Positions 36,990-46,541 are shown, numbered from the stretch's first letter. The stretch is 64,000 nt of DNA from Microbacterium mitrae (GCF_008017445.1 NZ_VRSW01000002.1:1-64000); one strand, 5' to 3'. The notes: generated by a model not told the origin, from the sequence alone. Translations and numbers: made by a program.

Positions 36990-37105
36990 AGGTCCTCCCA
37001 AAGACGATGAAGGGGTCAAGGTCAGTCTAGTCGTTTTGACGAGTCTGCTGAACGCGGTGTGTCGGCGCGGCGCAACCGCACACCTTAGCGTAAGGGGCCA
37101 TGTGG

Positions 37106-37111
37106 TATCCT
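37106..37111 (+). promoter_or_regulatory. Candidate carD -10 box
   Basis: TATCCT lies about 27 bases before the carD ATG, leaving a short leader that contains the ribosome-binding site GAAGGGA (37121-37127). Confidence 0.4.
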
Positions 37112-37137
37112 GGAGTTTGCCGAAGGGACATAATTGC

Positions 37138-37620
37138 ATGCTTTTTGAAGTCGGCGAGACGGTCGTTTACCCGCACCACGGTGCGGCCACGATCTCCGAA
37201 GTAAAGACTCGCATCATCAAGGGTGAAGAGAAGATCTATCTCAAGCTCCGTGTTGCACAGGGGGATCTCACCATCGAGGTACCGGCAGACAATGTCGACC
37301 TCGTGGGTGTTCGTGATGTCATTGGTAAAGAGGGCCTCGAGCGCGTTTTCGACGTGCTGCGCGCACCCTTTACCGAGGAGCCCACGAACTGGTCCCGCCG
37401 GTACAAGGCGAACCTCGAGAAGCTCGCTTCTGGCGACGTCATTAAGGTCAGCGAAGTTGTTCGCGACCTGTGGCGCCGCGACCAAGACCGCGGACTCTCC
37501 GCCGGTGAGAAGCGGATGCTCGTGAAGGCTCGCCAGATTCTGGTGTCAGAGCTTGCTCTGGCCGAGAAGACGGACGAAGAGAAGGCTGGCAGCCTGCTTG
37601 ACGAGGTCCTCGCTTCCTAA
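37138..37620 (+). CDS. carD: CarD-family RNA polymerase-binding transcription regulator
   Basis: This 160-residue protein opens [19 protein letters not shown], the Tudor-like RNAP-interaction domain (about 1-60), followed by an alpha-helical DNA-binding domain with [13 protein letters not shown]. CarD stabilises open complexes at housekeeping promoters and is essential in mycobacteria. GAAGGGA precedes the ATG by about ten bases. Length and sequence are typical. Confidence 0.97.
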   Translation: MLFEVGETVVYPHHGAATISEVKTRIIKGEEKIYLKLRVAQGDLTIEVPADNVDLVGVRDVIGKEGLERVFDVLRAPFTEEPTNWSRRYKANLEKLASGDVIKVSEVVRDLWRRDQDRGLSAGEKRMLVKARQILVSELALAEKTDEEKAGSLLDEVLAS

Positions 37621-37632
37621 TTCATTTGTTCG

Positions 37633-37670
37633 CGAATGCCGCTCGATTATTCGGGCGGCATTCGTGTTTT
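37633..37670 (+). terminator. Terminator after carD
   Basis: CGAATGCCGC (37633-37642) and GCGGCATTCG (37655-37664) form a 10-bp stem followed by TGTTTTC. Confidence 0.85.
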
Positions 37671-37683
37671 CTGCCCTGCGCGG

Positions 37684-37689
37684 TAGCGT
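37684..37689 (+). promoter_or_regulatory. -10 box (TAGCGT) for ispDF, leaderless
   Basis: TAGCGT ends six bases before the GTG at 37696. Confidence 0.5.
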
Positions 37690-37695
37690 GAGAGG

Positions 37696-38865
37696 GTGAG
37701 CATCATTCCGGTTCCGCGCGTTGGGGTCATCGTCGTTGCCGCAGGCTCTGGCACCCGTCTCGGTGCTGGCGCGCCGAAGGCCTTTGTTGGTCTCGCTGGC
37801 CGCACCATCTTGTCGCACGCCCTAGAGCGTGTGTTTTCGACGACGGAACCAACACAGGTGATCGTGGTTGCGCCGGCGGGTCTTGAAGGTGAGGCTGAGG
37901 CAGACATCATGCAGGTGGCGGGCGATCGCCGCGATTTGGCGCGCGTGGTCACCGGTGGCGCAACGCGCCAAGAATCGGTCGCGAACGGCCTATCCGCGCT
38001 CTGGGGCGACGTAGAAACGGTGCTGGTGCACGATGCCGCGCGTGCCCTGGTTCCGGCGGCCATGATTGACCGCGTCATTGACGCGGTACGCGAGACCGGC
38101 CACGCGATCATCCCGGTGATGCCTGTCGTTGACACCATCAAGCGCGTTGACGGCTCGGTGATTACAGCGGCTGTCGATCGCTCAGAGCTCGCCGCTGCTC
38201 AAACACCCCAGGGCTTTCGCCGCGACGTGCTGCTCACCGCGTATCAGGCCGTTGGCGGCGACTTTACCGACGACGCCGCACTCATGCAGGCCGCCGGTCA
38301 CACGGTCTTGACGGTCGAGGGCGATGCGATGGGGTTCAAGATCACGACCCCCGCCGACCTCCAGCGTGCCGAATCGCTGCTTGCGCCGTCTCCTCGGCTT
38401 CCTCGCGTTGGTATCGGCACCGACGTTCATGCTTTTGGTGGCGACGGAACCTTGTGGCTTGCCGGATTGGAATGGCCGGGGGAGCAGGCGCTCAGTGGCC
38501 ACTCCGACGGTGATGCCGCCTCGCACGCGATTGTTGATGCGCTCCTCTCTGCGGCGGGGCTCGGCGATATTGGTACCCACTTCGGAACCTCGCGGCCCGA
38601 ATTCGCCGGGGCTCACGCCGCCGTCTTTCTTGCTGAGACGCGCCGCCTCGTCGAGCAAGCAGGCTTCATCATCGGCAACGTATCGGTGCAAATTCAGGCA
38701 TCACGGCCCAAATTTGCGCCGCGGCGGGTCGAGGCCGAGCGCACGCTGTCGATGATTCTGGGCGCACCCGTCTCAGTCGCGGCAACCACGACCGACGGCC
38801 TGGGGTTTGTCGGAACCAGCGACGGCGTGCAGGTATTTGCCGTGGCCCTGCTGCAGCCGCGGTAG
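37696..38865 (+). CDS. ispDF: Bifunctional IspDF (MEP isoprenoid pathway)
   Basis: This 389-residue fusion has IspD (about residues 1-225; AAGSGTRLGAGAPKAF, HDAARALVP) joined to IspF (about 235-389; GIGTDVHAFG, LSGHSDGDAASHA, ATTTDGLGF). It catalyses the third and fifth MEP-pathway steps, making CDP-methylerythritol and the cyclodiphosphate. In many bacteria these are separate genes; the fused form is known in several lineages. It starts at a leaderless GTG. Confidence 0.96.
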   Translation: MSIIPVPRVGVIVVAAGSGTRLGAGAPKAFVGLAGRTILSHALERVFSTTEPTQVIVVAPAGLEGEAEADIMQVAGDRRDLARVVTGGATRQESVANGLSALWGDVETVLVHDAARALVPAAMIDRVIDAVRETGHAIIPVMPVVDTIKRVDGSVITAAVDRSELAAAQTPQGFRRDVLLTAYQAVGGDFTDDAALMQAAGHTVLTVEGDAMGFKITTPADLQRAESLLAPSPRLPRVGIGTDVHAFGGDGTLWLAGLEWPGEQALSGHSDGDAASHAIVDALLSAAGLGDIGTHFGTSRPEFAGAHAAVFLAETRRLVEQAGFIIGNVSVQIQASRPKFAPRRVEAERTLSMILGAPVSVAATTTDGLGFVGTSDGVQVFAVALLQPR

Positions 38866-38896
38866 GTCGGCTTGCAGCCGCGGTAGACAGGCAGTC

Positions 38897-39367
38897 TTAT
38901 GCGACCGACGCGGTGGCGCGCGTCATGAAGATCGAATGTGGATCCTCGTGGTAGCTGCCAAACGGCGCGCACTCGACGAAGCCCTCGCTCGCATAGAGCG
39001 ATCGGGCAGGCAGAAAACCATTGTCAGAACCCGTTTCCAGCCACAGCGAAGTGACCCCGCGTGATGCGGCCTCATCGATGACGTGGCGCAACAGCATTCG
39101 CCCAACACCCGTGCCGCGAGCAGCCGACGTCGTTCGCATCGACTTGAGCTCTGCCGTGGTTCCGGTAAGCGCCGCCAACGCCACCATGCCCATGATGCGG
39201 CCGTCGAGCCATGCCGTCCACACGGTGATGTGCGGCGAACGGAGAGCATCATCGGCAAGAACGTGGCAGCTCTCGTCTGGCGACCCGGCGCGCATGGCTG
39301 CGACGTGCTCGGCGATAAGCGCGCGCGTCTGCGGATCGGTGAGGTCATCTACCCGGATGGTCAGCAT
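38897..39367 (-). CDS. GNAT-family N-acetyltransferase
   Basis: This roughly 156-residue protein begins MLTIRVDDLTDPQTRALIAE. It shows the GNAT acetyl-CoA motif as SAARGTGVGRMLLRHVIDEA, then LETGSDNGFLPARSLYASEGF and a final FMTR strand. The acceptor is unknown. The ATG at 39367 is preceded by GACAAT at a six-base gap, which may be a degenerate leaderless promoter. Confidence 0.9.
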   Translation of the reverse strand: MLTIRVDDLTDPQTRALIAEHVAAMRAGSPDESCHVLADDALRSPHITVWTAWLDGRIMGMVALAALTGTTAELKSMRTTSAARGTGVGRMLLRHVIDEAASRGVTSLWLETGSDNGFLPARSLYASEGFVECAPFGSYHEDPHSIFMTRATASVA

Positions 39368-39471
39368 GCTTCTATTGTCGCGATGCGATGTTTCGCCCAT
39401 GTTGCCGTAGTCGAACAGCCGGTGACATGTTGCGGTAGCGAGGTTTCCAGGTTTGAGGAGGCGCTCGCCGG

Positions 39472-39477
39472 TAGGCT
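39472..39477 (+). promoter_or_regulatory. -10 box (TAGGCT) for cysS, leaderless
   Basis: TAGGCT ends six bases before the GTG at 39484. Confidence 0.6.
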
Positions 39478-39483
39478 AGAGCG

Positions 39484-40866
39484 GTGACTATTAGCCTCCA
39501 CGACACGAAAGCGCAAGAATTGCGCGAGTTCGTCCCGCTCGATGCCTCGAACGTGACGATGTACGTGTGTGGACCGACGGTGCAATCGGGCCCACACATC
39601 GGCCACGTGCGTGCCGCGCTGAGCTTCGACGTGCTGCGGCGATGGCTAGAGCACACCTACGGCCGCGTCACCTTTGTGCGCAACGTGACCGACATCGACG
39701 ACAAGGTGCTCGCCAACGCCACGAGCCAGGAGGAGTGGTGGGCACTGGCCTACCGCATGGAGCAAGAATTTGCCGCAGCATATGCTGCCGTCGGCATTCA
39801 GATTCCGACCTACGAGCCGCGAGCAACGGGTTCCGTGCCGCAAATGCAGGAGCTCATTGCGCAGCTGATCGAGCGCGGCCACGCGTACGCGGCCGCCGGT
39901 GACGTCTATTTTGATGTGCGATCGTGGCCGTCATACGGTGCGCTCACCCACCAGTCGATTGACGCGATGGAACCGGCCGCAGACGCCGATCCGCGCGGCA
40001 AGCGCGACCCTCGCGATTTCGCCCTGTGGAAGGGCGCCAAGGCGGGGGAGCCCGCCTCGGCGGTATGGGATTCTCCGTGGGGAGCGGGCAGGCCCGGCTG
40101 GCACATCGAGTGCTCGGCGATGGCGCGCCGTTACCTCGGCGAAGCGTTTGATATTCACGGGGGCGGCCTTGACCTGCGCTTTCCGCACCATGAGAACGAG
40201 CTTGCGCAGTCCACGGCCGCGGGAGACGATTTCGCGTCGTACTGGGTGCACAACGGCCTGGTGACGGTCGGCGGGCAGAAAATGTCAAAGTCGCTCGGCA
40301 ATTTCACGCTGGCATCGGACGTGCTCGCGGTGCGCGACGCGATGGTGGTGCGCTACGCGCTGCTCGCCGCGCACTATCGCTCGACGCTCGACATCACGCC
40401 GTCGACCTATGACGAGGCTGAGGCCGCGCTCGGGCGAATTCGCACCTTCGTCGACCGCGTTTCGCGCGTGGCAGAGGTGCGAGAAGGCGGAACCATCACG
40501 GCGGAGTTTGCCGATGCCATGAACGACGATCTCGGCGTTCCGCAGGCGCTTGCAGTCGTGCATGATGCGGTTCGTCGTGGCAACAGTGCGCTCGATGATG
40601 GCGACGCCGACACGGCCATCGCCCTCGCGCGGTCGGTTGTTGCCGCGATGCGCGTGCTCGGCTTTGAGCTGACGGCGGCGAGCGGAACCTCGTCGCGCGC
40701 TGAGGGTGCGCTGGACGCCCTCGTGCAAACCATGATTTCGCAGCGGTCTCAGGCTCGCGCTGAAAAAGACTGGGGTGCGGCAGACCGCATCCGAGAAGCA
40801 ATTGCGGCGGCGGGCATCGTGCTCGAAGACACCGCCGACGGAACTCACTGGAGTATCAATGACTAA
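39484..40866 (+). CDS. cysS: Cysteinyl-tRNA synthetase
   Basis: This 460-residue class I synthetase charges tRNA-Cys. The HIGH motif is at residues 38-41 (GPHIGHVR), KMSKS at 266-270, and zinc ligands include Cys29 (YVCGPTV), WHIECSAM and HHENE. The mycothiol ligase MshC is a paralogue, but the full C-terminal DALR-like region and length favour CysS. The end overlaps rlmB by eight bases. Confidence 0.95.
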   Translation: MTISLHDTKAQELREFVPLDASNVTMYVCGPTVQSGPHIGHVRAALSFDVLRRWLEHTYGRVTFVRNVTDIDDKVLANATSQEEWWALAYRMEQEFAAAYAAVGIQIPTYEPRATGSVPQMQELIAQLIERGHAYAAAGDVYFDVRSWPSYGALTHQSIDAMEPAADADPRGKRDPRDFALWKGAKAGEPASAVWDSPWGAGRPGWHIECSAMARRYLGEAFDIHGGGLDLRFPHHENELAQSTAAGDDFASYWVHNGLVTVGGQKMSKSLGNFTLASDVLAVRDAMVVRYALLAAHYRSTLDITPSTYDEAEAALGRIRTFVDRVSRVAEVREGGTITAEFADAMNDDLGVPQALAVVHDAVRRGNSALDDGDADTAIALARSVVAAMRVLGFELTAASGTSSRAEGALDALVQTMISQRSQARAEKDWGAADRIREAIAAAGIVLEDTADGTHWSIND

Positions 40867-41860
40867 GCCAGGACGCCCCGGAGCTCGCAAGGCGACTTCC
40901 AAGAAGGGCGCAACGAAGGGCACCGGCGGTCTCGGCCGCAAGGCGCTCGAAGGCAAGGGCCCGACCCCCAAGGCAGAAGACCGCGCGTGGCACCCCGCGG
41001 GCAAGCGCAAGGCTGCTCAGGAGCGTTACGCCGCCGCCGGTGGCCAGGGCAAGATTGGCGCGAAGCGTCAGGGCGACATGAACCGCGCCGCACGCGCCAA
41101 GGCAACGGATGACACCGAGACCGTTACCGGTCGCAACTCGGTGCTTGAGGCGCTGCGCACGAAGATTCCGGCGACCGCCTTCTACATCGCGCAGCGCGTT
41201 GAGATGGACGACCGCGTCAAGGAGATGCTGTCGCTCGCCTCGAACCGCAACATTCCGGTGCTGGAGGTCACGCGCCCGGAGCTTGACCGCATGGCCGGCT
41301 TCGACGGTGTTCACCAGGGCGTCGCCCTCAAGGTTCCGCCCTACCAGTACGCGCACCCGCAGGATCTGCTGGAAAAGGTCATCAGCCGCGGCCAGACGCC
41401 GCTGTTCGTGGCCCTCGACGGCATCACCGACCCCCGCAACCTCGGCGCGATCATCCGCTCGACGGCCGCGTTCGGCGGCCAAGGCGTTATCTTGCCGCAG
41501 CGTCGCTCGGCTCACGTCAACTCGGCAGCCTGGAAGACGTCGGCGGGTGCCGCCGCTCGTATTCCGGTGGCCGTTGCCCCCAACCTCACCACGACGCTCA
41601 AGGAGTTCAAGAAGCAGGGCGTGTTCATCCTGGGTCTTGATGGCGACGGTGACGTGCAGCTTCCCGAGCTGGAACTCGCGGATCGCCCCGTTGTGATTGT
41701 TGTCGGCTCAGAGGGTAAGGGTCTGTCGCGACTGGTGGCGGAGAACTGCGATCAGATCGTGTCGATTCCGATTTCTGCGGCTACCGAGTCGCTGAACGCC
41801 GGAATCGCGGCGGCTGTCGCGCTCTACCAGGTGGCTACCGTGCGCGGAGCGAAGGATTAG
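40859..41860 (+). CDS. rlmB: 23S rRNA (guanosine-2'-O-)-methyltransferase RlmB-type (SpoU/TrmH)
   Basis: This 333-residue protein starts at the ATG inside the end of cysS. A basic, disordered N-terminal extension (about 1-80, MTKPGRPGARKATSKKG) precedes the substrate-binding domain and the SpoU knot with DPRNLGAIIRSTAAFG, VGSEGKGLS and ESLNAGIAAA. It methylates a 23S rRNA guanosine. cysS-rlmB is a common actinobacterial pair. Confidence 0.95.
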   Translation: MTKPGRPGARKATSKKGATKGTGGLGRKALEGKGPTPKAEDRAWHPAGKRKAAQERYAAAGGQGKIGAKRQGDMNRAARAKATDDTETVTGRNSVLEALRTKIPATAFYIAQRVEMDDRVKEMLSLASNRNIPVLEVTRPELDRMAGFDGVHQGVALKVPPYQYAHPQDLLEKVISRGQTPLFVALDGITDPRNLGAIIRSTAAFGGQGVILPQRRSAHVNSAAWKTSAGAAARIPVAVAPNLTTTLKEFKKQGVFILGLDGDGDVQLPELELADRPVVIVVGSEGKGLSRLVAENCDQIVSIPISAATESLNAGIAAAVALYQVATVRGAKD

Positions 41861-41880
41861 TCACAAAAAAGTTTGTACAA

Positions 41881-41913
41881 ATGCGCCCCGTATCGGAATG
41901 ATGCGGGGCGCAT
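41881..41913 (+). terminator. Hairpin after rlmB
   Basis: ATGCGCCCCG (41881-41890) and CGGGGCGCAT (41904-41913) form a 10-bp stem flanked by GTAC on each side. No T run follows, so termination is likely but not certain. Confidence 0.6.
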
Positions 41914-41951
41914 GTACGTTGTGACGATGGCAAGCAAACGAAGGGACTCTC

Positions 41952-42590
41952 ATGGCTCGCATTGTGGTTATCGGCGGAACCGGTTACGCCGGTAAGAACA
42001 TCGTGGCGGAAGCTGTCGCCCGTGGACACCAGGTTGTCTCGGTGGCGCGCACGCTTCCGGCTGAGCGGCAGGACGGCGTGCTCTACGCCGAAGGCAACAT
42101 TCTTGACCCGCAGGGCATCGTTGCTGTTGCGGAGGGTGCCGACGTTGTTGTCTTTGCAACCTCGCCCCGTGGTGACATGGCTGGCGCCACGCGCGCTGCC
42201 ATCGCGAACGTTATTGACGCACTGCCTGCAGAGGTTCGTGTCGGTGTTGTCGGCGGTGCCGGCGGCTCCCTGGTCGCCGAGGGTGGCCCTCGCCTGGTCG
42301 ACTCTGGCTTCCCCGAAGAATTCAAGGCTGAGGCCCTCGAAATGATTGCCGTGCTCGACGACCTGCAGCAGACCGGCAGCGCTCACGACTGGTTCTTCAT
42401 TCACCCGGCCGGTGGCTTCGGTCCGTGGAACGACGGCCCCCGCACCGGCACCTACCGTGACGGTGGCGACGTTCTCGTTGTCGACGCCGATGGCGAATCG
42501 AACATTTCGGGCGCCGACTTTGGTGTGGCTGTTCTCGACGAGATCGAGAACCCCCGCCACCGCGGCGAGCGGTTCACCGTCGGCTACTGA
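41952..42590 (+). CDS. NAD(P)-binding NmrA/SDR-like oxidoreductase
   Basis: This 212-residue Rossmann protein has the dinucleotide motif IGGTGYAGKNIV at about residues 7-18 and VVGGAGGSLV in the middle, typical of NmrA-like or YwnB-like NADH-flavin reductase proteins. The substrate is unknown. AAGGGACTCTC precedes the ATG. A long bidirectional terminator follows. Confidence 0.88.
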   Translation: MARIVVIGGTGYAGKNIVAEAVARGHQVVSVARTLPAERQDGVLYAEGNILDPQGIVAVAEGADVVVFATSPRGDMAGATRAAIANVIDALPAEVRVGVVGGAGGSLVAEGGPRLVDSGFPEEFKAEALEMIAVLDDLQQTGSAHDWFFIHPAGGFGPWNDGPRTGTYRDGGDVLVVDADGESNISGADFGVAVLDEIENPRHRGERFTVGY

Positions 42591-42603
42591 GCCGCGGTTC
42601 CAT

Positions 42604-42654
42604 AAAACGGGTGACCGTCGTTGCCGCATCTGCGGCACGACGGTCACCCGTTTT
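42604..42654. terminator. Bidirectional terminator
   Basis: AAAACGGGTGACCGTCG (42604-42620) pairs perfectly with CGACGGTCACCCGTTTT (42638-42654). The loop contains its own TGCCGCATCTGCGGCA hairpin. It lies between convergent genes. Confidence 0.92.
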
Positions 42655-42663
42655 TGACGTCAC

Positions 42664-43977
42664 CTACACCAGGTCGCGCCAATCGCCCGCTTCTTCGTCG
42701 TCGTCCGTGTCTTCGGCGACGGTATCGGCCGTGATCATTTGTAGCGTTGTCGTTTCGGTGGGCGGGCCCATGATGGTCGCCTCGTCACGACGGTGGCGCA
42801 GCACGGTTGAGATGTAGCTGGAGAGCGCCTCGGCCAGCGGAACCGACGCGCTTCGTGCCTGCGACATGTACCAGCGGTGCTCGAGGACCTGGTGAAACAC
42901 TTCGGCTGGTTCAAGCTTGGCGCGCAGTTCAAACGGAATCGCCTTGACGACCGGCTCAAACACGCGGGTAAGCCATTCGTGGGCGGCCATCTCTTCATCG
43001 GAGGAGACACGAGCGGAACGCGCGCGAAACTCGTCGAGGTCGTTGAGGAGGCGCTGGGCTTGGTTCTCTTCGACATCGAGGCCCGTCAGACGCAGCAGGC
43101 GACGCGCGTGATGCCCGGCGTCGACCACCTTCGGCTGAATCACCACCGTGGTTCCGTCGTTCGTCGTCTGAATCGACATTTCGTCGATGTCGAAGCCCAG
43201 CTCGTTCAGGCGCGCGACTCGCTCGGTGATGCGCCACGACTCGGTCAGCGGGAAGGTCTCTTGGTCGGTGAGCTCATGCCACAGCGAGTGGTATGAGCTC
43301 ACGAGGCGGTCGGCGATCGCGATGGCATCGGTTGACTCTTCAAGACGGCCGCCGGCCTCAAGGTCGAAGATCTCGCCGGCAATATTGGTGCGGGCAAGGT
43401 CGAGGTCATACAGGCGCTGGCCTTCGGTCAGACCAGTCTCGTGTAGCTCACCTGTCTCGGCGTCGACGAGGTAGGCCGCAAAAGCCCCGGCATCGCGGCG
43501 AAACAGCGTGTTGGAGAGCGAAACATCTCCCCAATAGAAGCCGACGTTGTGCAGGCGCACCATGAGCACGGCTAGCGCGTCGACGAGGCGGTTGGCGGTG
43601 TCGGGCTTGAGCACGCCGGTGAACAGCGCACGGTACGGCATCGAGAAGCGCAGGTGTGCGGTGACGAGCGCAGCGGGCAGCGTGGTTCCGTCTTTTGCCG
43701 TGCGCCCCGCGATCACAGCGACACGCTCAACGCACGGCACATCAAGGCGCTGCAGGTTGCCGAGCATTTCATACTCGCGGGTGGCCATCGCCTCGGTCGT
43801 TTCTTTTACCGCGACCACGCGGCCGGAGAGGTTTGCGAATCTCACGAGGTGGCGCGAGAGGCCCTTAGGCAGCGAAACGATCGTGCTGCTGGGCCATTGG
43901 CCCAGTGGTGTTGACCAGGGCAGATCAAGCAGCCCAGGGTCGATCGCGCTGGCGGTGATGGTCAAAGATTCCGACAC
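42664..43977 (-). CDS. DUF4032 protein with kinase-like fold
   Basis: This 437-residue actinobacterial protein has an N-terminal lipopolysaccharide-kinase-like part (RFANLSGRVVAVKETTE, then RLHNVGFYWGDVSLSNTLF, resembling a catalytic loop) and a C-terminal DUF4032 region with QPKVVDAGHHARRLLRLTG. The K-x-E and D-x-x-x-x-N residues suggest ATP binding, but activity is unproven. It lies 71 bp downstream of msiK, separated by a strong hairpin. Confidence 0.85.
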   Translation of the reverse strand: MSESLTITASAIDPGLLDLPWSTPLGQWPSSTIVSLPKGLSRHLVRFANLSGRVVAVKETTEAMATREYEMLGNLQRLDVPCVERVAVIAGRTAKDGTTLPAALVTAHLRFSMPYRALFTGVLKPDTANRLVDALAVLMVRLHNVGFYWGDVSLSNTLFRRDAGAFAAYLVDAETGELHETGLTEGQRLYDLDLARTNIAGEIFDLEAGGRLEESTDAIAIADRLVSSYHSLWHELTDQETFPLTESWRITERVARLNELGFDIDEMSIQTTNDGTTVVIQPKVVDAGHHARRLLRLTGLDVEENQAQRLLNDLDEFRARSARVSSDEEMAAHEWLTRVFEPVVKAIPFELRAKLEPAEVFHQVLEHRWYMSQARSASVPLAEALSSYISTVLRHRRDEATIMGPPTETTTLQMITADTVAEDTDDDEEAGDWRDLV

Positions 43978-43998
43978 GGTTTCTCCCGGGTCAATCAG

Positions 43999-44035
43999 CG
44001 ACGCGGCGCAAGGGAAAACCCCCTGCGCCGCGTCG
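43999..44035 (-). terminator. Hairpin downstream of msiK
   Basis: CGACGCGGCGCA (43999-44010) and TGCGCCGCGTCG (44024-44035) form a 12-bp stem extended by GGG/CCC. It is probably the end of the msiK transcript. Confidence 0.75.
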
Positions 44036-44048
44036 TTGAGGCGTGAAA

Positions 44049-45155
44049 TTACGCTGAGGCGATGGCCTTTTCGGTGAGGCGCTCACCGCTTGCGGTGTCG
44101 AACACGTGAATGTGTCCGGGAACGGCGCGCAGGGTGATGTTCTCCCCAGCGTTGGGGTGGTCGCGGCCGTCGACGCGAGCGACGATTTCGTGCTCGATCT
44201 CGGAACCTGCGTGTGCGCGGCCGTACAGGTAGCCGTCAGCGCCCAGCTCTTCGACGAGGTCGATCGTTACGGGCAGGACAGCCTCGCCGGCTCCCGCGAC
44301 AACGAGGTCTTCGGGGCGGATGCCGACGGTGACCTTGTCGCCCGATGCCTTCGCGAGCACTTCGCGCTCGACCGGAACAATTTCGTTGCCCCAGACGATG
44401 CCGCCATCGGCGATGGAGGTCTCGAACAGGTTCATGGCGGGGGAGCCGATGAAGCCGGCAACGAAGACGTTGGAGGGGCGTTCGTACAACTCGCGCGGCG
44501 TGCCGACCTGCTGGAGCAGACCGTCTTTCAGCACGGCGATGCGGTCACCCATCGTGAGGGCCTCGGTCTGGTCGTGGGTGACGTAGACCGTGGTGACGCC
44601 GAGACGGCGCTGCAGCGATGCGATCTGCGTACGCGTCTGCACACGCAGCTTTGCGTCAAGGTTGGACAGCGGCTCGTCCATGAGGAACACCTGCGGTTCG
44701 CGAACGATAGCGCGACCCATGGCAACACGCTGACGCTGACCACCGGAGAGTGCCTTCGGCTTGCGGGCCAGGTACGGCTCAAGGTCGAGCAGCTTGGCAG
44801 CTTCGAGCACGCGGGCGGCGCGCTCTTCCTTGCTGACGCCGGCGATCTTGAGTGCGAAGCCCATGTTTTCGGCGACCGTCATGTGCGGGTACAGCGCGTA
44901 GTTTTGGAAGACCATGGCGATGTCGCGGTCTTTCGGCGGCACGTCGGTAACGTCGCGGTCACCGATCAGAATGCGACCCGAGTTGACCTCTTCAAGGCCA
45001 GCAAGCATGCGCAGTGCGGTGGACTTTCCGGAACCCGAGGGGCCGACGAGAACGAGGAATTCACCGTCTCCGACCTCGAGGCTGATCTTGTCAACCGACG
45101 CTCGCGTTGCTCCCGGGTAGACGCGGGTAGCGGCGTCAAAGGTTACAGATGCCAT
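44049..45155 (-). CDS. msiK: Sugar ABC transporter ATP-binding protein, MsiK/UgpC type
   Basis: This 368-residue MalK-like ATPase has Walker A GPSGSGKST, LSGGQRQR, FLMDEPLSNLDAKLR and the C-terminal TOBE regulatory domain (VGIRPEDL). No permease or binding-protein gene is nearby, so it is probably the shared ATPase serving several carbohydrate importers, as MsiK does in Streptomyces. It has a strong ribosome-binding site, GAAGGAG. Confidence 0.93.
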   Translation of the reverse strand: MASVTFDAATRVYPGATRASVDKISLEVGDGEFLVLVGPSGSGKSTALRMLAGLEEVNSGRILIGDRDVTDVPPKDRDIAMVFQNYALYPHMTVAENMGFALKIAGVSKEERAARVLEAAKLLDLEPYLARKPKALSGGQRQRVAMGRAIVREPQVFLMDEPLSNLDAKLRVQTRTQIASLQRRLGVTTVYVTHDQTEALTMGDRIAVLKDGLLQQVGTPRELYERPSNVFVAGFIGSPAMNLFETSIADGGIVWGNEIVPVEREVLAKASGDKVTVGIRPEDLVVAGAGEAVLPVTIDLVEELGADGYLYGRAHAGSEIEHEIVARVDGRDHPNAGENITLRAVPGHIHVFDTASGERLTEKAIASA

Positions 45156-45416
45156 CAGTTTTCTCCTTCACCGGCAGGTACGTGCCGGACGATCCGTTGT
45201 GAAGCGCGGCAGGGTTACCCACCGTGGCCCGTCGTTGGGCCGAGACCAGTATGGCAGATGGAGGCGACTCATGACCGATGAATTTTCTGAGCATTTCGTA
45301 CCGTTCACAGGCCGCAGAATCCGTTCGTCTGGGCATTTCTCAGCGTGTCGGACTACCCTAGAGAGGTTGCCTATAGCGGCAAACGCCCGAGCCCGTCGGG
45401 TCGAAATTGAGGTGTC

Positions 45417-46535
45417 ATGTCAAACGAAGAAGCAGAAGGTACGCAGGCGGAGAACGAAAACTCCTCCGAAGCGAAGCCAGAAACCGGTATCGTTCCGACC
45501 GCCACGGGGGCGACCCCGGCTGCCTCCGGTGCGCCCGAATCGCGCCGCGACGCCGTGCGTGAGAAGGCCCTGCTGGTCTCCGCGCAACAAAAGCGCTCCC
45601 GCCTCATTTGGCGTTCGGTGATCGGTGTTGTCGTGCTGGCCCTCATCGTTGGCATCGGCTTTGTCGTCACCAATGTGGTGGCAGGCGAGACGGGCAAACC
45701 GCTGTCGGAGCCGAAGAATTTGGTCAACGGTGGCTTTGTCGTTGACGTTGAGCTGGTGTCTGCCCCCACCTCGGCGGGCAACGGAACCATCACCACGCCG
45801 ACTCCGACACCCGAGCCCACGGCAGAGGCGACCGACGAGACCACCGGCGACGCGGTTCCGGAGCCGACGCCCACCGCAGAACCTCTCAACGTCAGCATTT
45901 ACATGGACTACCACGACGCTGACGCCGCCGCTTTTCAGGTCGCCAACGCCAAGCAGCTCGCACAGTGGGTGCGTGACGGCGCCATCACACTGACGTACTA
46001 CCCCATCGCGACGGTGACGGGCCAGTCGAACGGAACCAAGTACTCGGTGCGCGCGATGGCGGCGACGGGTTGCGTGGCAACGTATTCGCCGGATCATGTT
46101 TTCGCGTTCCACCACGAGTTGCTGGCAACGCAGCCTCCGCTGGAGACCGAGGGCTACACCGACGCCGAGCTTGCCGACCTCGCGATCGCTGTTGGCGCCG
46201 ACAAGCCCAAGCAGATTCGTGCTTGCATCGAAGACGAGACGTTCACGGCGTGGGCCAAGAAGCAGACCGACTCGGTCGCAGGCAAGAAGGTCGGCGAGTC
46301 GAAGGTCAAGCTTGATGGCTCGTTCTTGGTGATGGTCGACGACGAGAAGTACGTTGGCAGCCCGGAGAACGCTGCGGAGTTTGCGCAGGCGGTTCTTAAG
46401 GCCTCATCTGACGCGTTCTACGGCACCCCCTCGCCCACGCCTTCGCCGAGCGACGGCGCGACCGAGACTCCCGCTCCGGAGAGCACGGAGGTGCCCGCAC
46501 CGACTGAAGAGCCTACGCCCGCCCCTGGTACGTGA
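45417..46535 (+). CDS. Membrane-anchored DsbA-like thioredoxin-fold protein lacking CXXC
   Basis: This 372-residue protein has a disordered acidic N-terminus, one transmembrane segment at about residues 67-90, a Pro/Thr linker, a DsbA/DSBA-like domain (about 155-330) and a Pro/Thr-rich tail. At the position where the family has D-Y-x-C-P-x-C it reads IYMDYHDADAAAF, with no cysteine. Only two other cysteines remain (TGCVATY, RACIEDE). It cannot be a normal oxidoreductase and may be a chaperone or scaffold. GAGG precedes the ATG. The 45156-45416 space holds its upstream region and that of msiK; no other gene is seen. Confidence 0.88.
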   Translation: MSNEEAEGTQAENENSSEAKPETGIVPTATGATPAASGAPESRRDAVREKALLVSAQQKRSRLIWRSVIGVVVLALIVGIGFVVTNVVAGETGKPLSEPKNLVNGGFVVDVELVSAPTSAGNGTITTPTPTPEPTAEATDETTGDAVPEPTPTAEPLNVSIYMDYHDADAAAFQVANAKQLAQWVRDGAITLTYYPIATVTGQSNGTKYSVRAMAATGCVATYSPDHVFAFHHELLATQPPLETEGYTDAELADLAIAVGADKPKQIRACIEDETFTAWAKKQTDSVAGKKVGESKVKLDGSFLVMVDDEKYVGSPENAAEFAQAVLKASSDAFYGTPSPTPSPSDGATETPAPESTEVPAPTEEPTPAPGT

Positions 46536-46541
46536 GCTCTC

